A stretch of 64,000 bases of DNA from Chloracidobacterium sp. (GTDB lineage: Bacteria; Acidobacteriota; Blastocatellia; Pyrinomonadales; Pyrinomonadaceae). The notes beneath the pieces were generated by a model. The model searched no databases and was not told the DNA's origin. It worked only from the letters and a program-made list of their open reading frames with translations. The first letter of the stretch is position 1; each line of letters starts with the position of its first letter. The DNA is taken from assembly GCA_016720705.1 (NCBI GenBank), contig JADKKB010000005.1, forward strand, positions 124,001-188,000, written 5' to 3'. Below, piece by piece: positions 61,469 to 64,000 of the stretch. Both the position numbers and the translations under genes were made by a program.

Positions 61469-62059
61469 CTATTGGAGTATGGGGTGGCCGCCGCCCCTAC
61501 TATGATCGGCGGTCGAGGCATATAGCGAACGATCGTTGTGGTACAGCACGAGATGTTCGCCCTCGTATCGGACGGCGTTTGCGACGCGGTCAAAGTCCTT
61601 TGTGTGCTCTGCGATCATAAACGCACACGGATTAAGAGCGACGACTATCCCGGCCGCGTAGATGTATCCACCCTTGTCATAGACGGTACCGCTATACTGT
61701 GCGGAACCAACCGCAATATCCGGCGAATAACCTCCGGCCGTGTCCTTTGTGCGGTCGGCCTTAGCGATATAGATCGTGTAGTCGCGGTAGTTTAGACGGC
61801 TGCGGTAGCGGTTTTTGCGGGCAACGGCAAAAAGGTCGCTGAGGCCCCGATCGATCGCTCCCAACATCTCGGCCGACGGTGTTTTCAGTGCGTAAACTCG
61901 TGCACCGTTGGGAGTTCGGGTCGCGATCGTAAATTGATCGCCCGAGATCCGTTGTGCTTCGTTAAGGACTGTGCGATTTTGAGCGTCGGCGATCTGGACC
62001 ATTCCGACGGCCAAAACCAAGAACGACATACTCGCGGAGATCCAATACTTTAGTTTCAT
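61469..62059 (-). CDS. Exported protein of unknown function
   Basis: A 196-residue product with signal peptide (ISASMSFLVLAVGMVQIADA). The mature part has alternating strands (FTIATRTPNGARVYAL, YRDYTIYIAKADRT, GGYIYAAGIVVALNPCAFMIAEHTKDFDRV) and one Cys. I recognise no family. A C-terminal ADHSRGGGHPI segment is His/Gly-rich. The start at 62059 gives MKLKYW; the frame is open to 62086. Confidence 0.65.
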   Translation of the reverse strand: MKLKYWISASMSFLVLAVGMVQIADAQNRTVLNEAQRISGDQFTIATRTPNGARVYALKTPSAEMLGAIDRGLSDLFAVARKNRYRSRLNYRDYTIYIAKADRTKDTAGGYSPDIAVGSAQYSGTVYDKGGYIYAAGIVVALNPCAFMIAEHTKDFDRVANAVRYEGEHLVLYHNDRSLYASTADHSRGGGHPILQ

Positions 62060-62100
62060 AATCTTCACCCAACACAAATGTTGCAATCGCCGTACCGAAA

Positions 62101-62135
62101 AGCGGGACGCAGGGAAAATGTCCCGGCGTCCCGCT
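62101..62135. terminator. Hairpin after tRNA-Leu
   Basis: AGCGGGACGC (62101-62110) pairs with GCGTCCCGCT (62126-62135); an inner GGGA/TCCC adds to it. Lies 20 bases after the tRNA, on the minus strand followed by TTTC. Confidence 0.6.
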
Positions 62136-62154
62136 ATTTCCGTCGTTAAAAAAA

Positions 62155-62241
62155 TGGTACTGGGGACGGGAATCGAACCCGTACGTCCCTAAGGACACAG
62201 GATTTTAAGTCCTGGGCGTCTACCAATTCCGCCACCCCAGC
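62155..62241 (-). tRNA. tRNA-Leu (anticodon UAA)
   Basis: On the minus strand a complete class II tRNA: acceptor GCTGGGG, D-arm GGCGGAATTGGTAGACGC, anticodon arm CAGGA-CTTAAAA-TCCTG (anticodon TAA at 34-36), a variable arm of about 14 bases (GTCCTTAGGGAC), T-arm ACGGGTTCGATTCCCGT and 3' CCCCAGTACCA with encoded CCA. The first pair is G-U. 87 bases. A37-like position is A, which fits MiaA modification of UNN-reading tRNAs. Confidence 0.95.
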
Positions 62242-63136
62242 ACGAGTGAAAGATTAACATTCCTAAGCCAAGGTATCAAAAAAGGCATTTAACAAATCGT
62301 TCCCACATTCGCCGGTACTATCGAAAATCGGCAGAGTCGTCCGTCCGGGCGTGATCGATCCGCTACGTTTGTCCCAAATTAGGTCAATTTAATTTGAAAC
62401 AGTCGGCTTACATATTCTGTAATGCTAAGCCGTGTGATCTCTATTATTTACGGGCGGAAAGTGTCCCTAATTAATTTCGAGTTATTGGCGAATTTGGGAC
62501 AGGCTAAATGCTCTGAATAAATAAGTTAACCACCCAAAGTGTCCCTAATTAATTTCCTTCCCCTCAGGTTTATTACAAAATGTGTTCGGAAATGCCGTAA
62601 CACGTGCGTTTGTAGCGTTTAGCGAGATCGTGCTGTTTCACAATACAATTCCCGGTATCCGAGTATTGCTATCCATCTGAATTGGGACAATCTTTGTTCT
62701 GCATTCAGTAATTCTCAAACGAACATTGTGAAATGTAACGGCCTTGGCCGTGCCAAAATTCGTGCCATAAATCGTGCCATTTTTGCACATGCGGGACGCT
62801 TGTAACCCATTGGTAGCAGGGCATTTGCAGCCACAAATCGTGCCATTTTTACGTTGTGCAAGTAACACCGCTTCAAAAATGGCACGGCTGTTTTCCGCTA
62901 AACCTGCCGTTTTTCTGTCGGTCAGAAACAGCGACTGTTGCTATTCCGTACTCGACATTCGTTATTCGCCATTTCTCCCGAGTACTCACGTGGTGCTGGT
63001 GCCCGAACGGGCGTTGCATCAGTCTTTAGTTTTCAAAGATCTGTTGATTAGTTAAATTATATCATAAATTGCAGGGATACAGTAATGTCGCATAGATGCA
63101 ACGCCCGTCACGAAAGATCAGCTATGGTCTGAAAAA
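62242..63136. other. 895-bp gene-free region with short repeats
   Basis: No coding sequence supported. Contains a 21-base direct repeat (AAAGTGTCCCTAATTAATTT... at 62458 and 62536, 78 bases apart), a three-unit 12-bp tandem (CGTGCCAAAATT, CGTGCCATAAAT, CGTGCCATTTTT; 62749-62784) and an inverted pair of the last word at 62839-62850 and 62875-62886. Confidence 0.6.
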
Positions 63137-63332
63137 CTCCTCTCCTTACAAAGGAGAGGTGGCATCCCGATGCTTTCTATCGGGATGACGGAGTGGTTCT
63201 CAAGCGTCGAACGGGAATTCAGCTTGGTTGACGCCCTGAGTCTGGTGCACGGTGAATCTTTATTACCGTGAGAGAACCACCCCGTCAGCGGCCAAAAGAC
63301 GGCCACTGCCACCCCTCCTTGGTAAGGAGGGG
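63137..63332. repeat. 196-bp composite inverted repeat, MITE-like
   Basis: Left end CTCCTCTCCTTACAAAGGAG and right end CTCCTTGGTAAGGAGGGG are inverted copies and each folds on itself. Inner GAGTGGTTCTC (63191-63201) pairs with GAGAGAACCACCC (63270-63282), and ATCCCGAT/ATCGGGAT (63164-63186) forms a further hairpin. No ORF. Lies 169 bases from the IS110 end. Confidence 0.7.
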
Positions 63333-63500
63333 AATCTGATAAATCCCACGGACGGCGTACAGGCCAAAAGACATCACGCTTTCGCTCGATCGCATCGAAG
63401 TAGAAGGTCAATGTCCGGAGAAGTTTAATGAATGATCACAGTACCGAAGTCGTGACCCGCATCGCTGCATCGACACGGCAAGTACGCCGACCCGGATCGG

Positions 63501-64000
63501 TCAAACGGTCGAGCAGTATGGATTTGAAAGAGAATCGCAATATCGCATGCCTGACCCCGATTGCTTTTCGCGACTTGCCTGGGCTGCCTGCCCGAGCAGG
63601 TACCTTGCGAGCCGCGAACCTCGCTTGCTGATCGAACCGATCCGCCTCGTCTCGCCCGAGCTTTTCTCGAGCGGGTCGAGTCCTACAAATGCCACGACCT
63701 CTTCCTTACGGCGAAAGCGTCGAACATCGCCGAGCGTGTGAACAAGTGCCATGGCGTTGATCAGCCCGATGCCGGGATGCGTCATTAGCAATTGAGCACG
63801 CTCTTCCTTATTCGCCTCTTCCTCGAGCCTCGCCTCCACGGCCTTGATCTGGCGTGTCAGCTCGTCGCAAAGAACAAATCGAGAGCTGACCAGAAGCCGC
63901 TCGACCTGTGTCGTCTCAACCTCCTCGATCTTCTTTCTCGCCTTTACCGCCGGCAAACGGAACCGTGGCAAGCCCTTCGATCGTGCGAACGCCTGCAGCT
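63501..64000 (-). CDS. IS110-family transposase, C-terminal part (3' truncated, 5' partial)
   Basis: The reading frame enters from the right edge (LQAFARSKGLPRFRL...) and shows the Transposase_20 helix-hairpin-helix LLMTHPGIGLINAMALVHTLGDVRRF and the IS110 catalytic-domain C-part FVGLDPLEKSSGETRR..SISKRGSRLARYLLGQAAQA; keys are PGIGLINA, GLDP and KRGSRLARYLL. After AAQASREK the sequence departs from the family and stops at 63501 within about 20 residues, lacking the usual 60-80 C-terminal residues. So it is probably an inactive remnant, unless the missing part has moved to another frame. Confidence 0.85.
   Translation of the reverse strand, partial: LQAFARSKGLPRFRLPAVKARKKIEEVETTQVERLLVSSRFVLCDELTRQIKAVEARLEEEANKEERAQLLMTHPGIGLINAMALVHTLGDVRRFRRKEEVVAFVGLDPLEKSSGETRRIGSISKRGSRLARYLLGQAAQASREKQSGSGMRYCDSLSNPYCSTV

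Noticed and set aside
63501..64000. Intact IS110 element
   Set aside because: C-terminal part of the transposase is missing and no second end of an element is visible in the window.

Overview
The window looks like chromosome of a Gram-negative, diderm, mid-GC bacterium. My best guess is an Acidobacteriota member of the Blastocatellia type. This is an inference from gene content and protein style, not a marker-gene placement. The diderm evidence is heptose-LPS precursor genes, RseP, a MurJ flippase, many exported proteins, and a Hfq/MiaA block. Almost all of it is ordinary chromosomal housekeeping. Accessory traits are concentrated at about 22.4-24.3 kb, 31.6-32.7 kb and the last 1.8 kb.

Layout. 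0-3.2 kb: tail of a VCBS-repeat protein, then rfaE1-rfaE2 (heptose kinase and adenylyltransferase as two genes), an unknown gene and rsmE. 3.2-7.9 kb (minus): a secreted protein, a DNA amino-methyltransferase overlapping a PolB-like 3'-5' exonuclease, and aromatic amino-acid genes pheA-aroF. 8.3-15.5 kb: a glycine-zipper protein, then a minus-strand beta-oxidation block fadN-tag-ybaK-fadA-fadE, preceded by a perfect 20-bp palindrome lodged between -35 and -10 boxes and resembling Bacillus FadR operators. 15.7-22.2 kb: envelope genes (exported protein, plsC, M14 peptidase, SpoIID-like). 22.4-24.3 kb: a HinP1I-like restriction-endonuclease homologue with an N-terminal signal peptide, a DUF3224 gene, a 29-residue membrane peptide and an OsmC protein. 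24.5-31.5 kb (minus): two COG4705 membrane proteins, a PepSY protein, a GT4 glycosyltransferase, a two-component system and a DUF389 protein. 31.6-32.7 kb: a relic of the same endonuclease whose stop overlaps a second copy of the membrane peptide, then a 315-bp array of degenerate 21-bp repeats and an orphan barstar gene. 32.7-39.2 kb: GH92 mannosidase, YhhN protein, miaA-hfq-tmk-holB and a DUF2752 protein. 39.3-51.2 kb (minus): dxr-rseP-ispG, DUF1572, SulP transporter, phosphatase-hisS, gamma-carbonic anhydrase-murJ and a PBP4-like carboxypeptidase. 51.5-62.2 kb: a GGDEF/EAL protein, GNAT, a subtilase ending in 12 perfect-register hexapeptide repeats, mdh, an amidohydrolase, two exported proteins and tRNA-Leu(UAA). 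62.2-64 kb: gene-poor repeat-rich DNA and a truncated IS110 transposase running off the end.

How genes work together. fadN, fadA and fadE supply a full fatty-acid beta-oxidation spiral and appear to share one promoter/operator. pheA and aroF open and branch the shikimate route to phenylalanine. dxr and ispG are two steps of the MEP isoprenoid pathway flanking a site-2 protease. rfaE1/rfaE2, murJ, plsC, dacB and rseP serve the envelope. The least explained element is the exported HinP1I-like endonuclease plus its tiny membrane peptide, present as one intact locus and one relic locus about 8 kb apart, with no C5-cytosine methyltransferase nearby.
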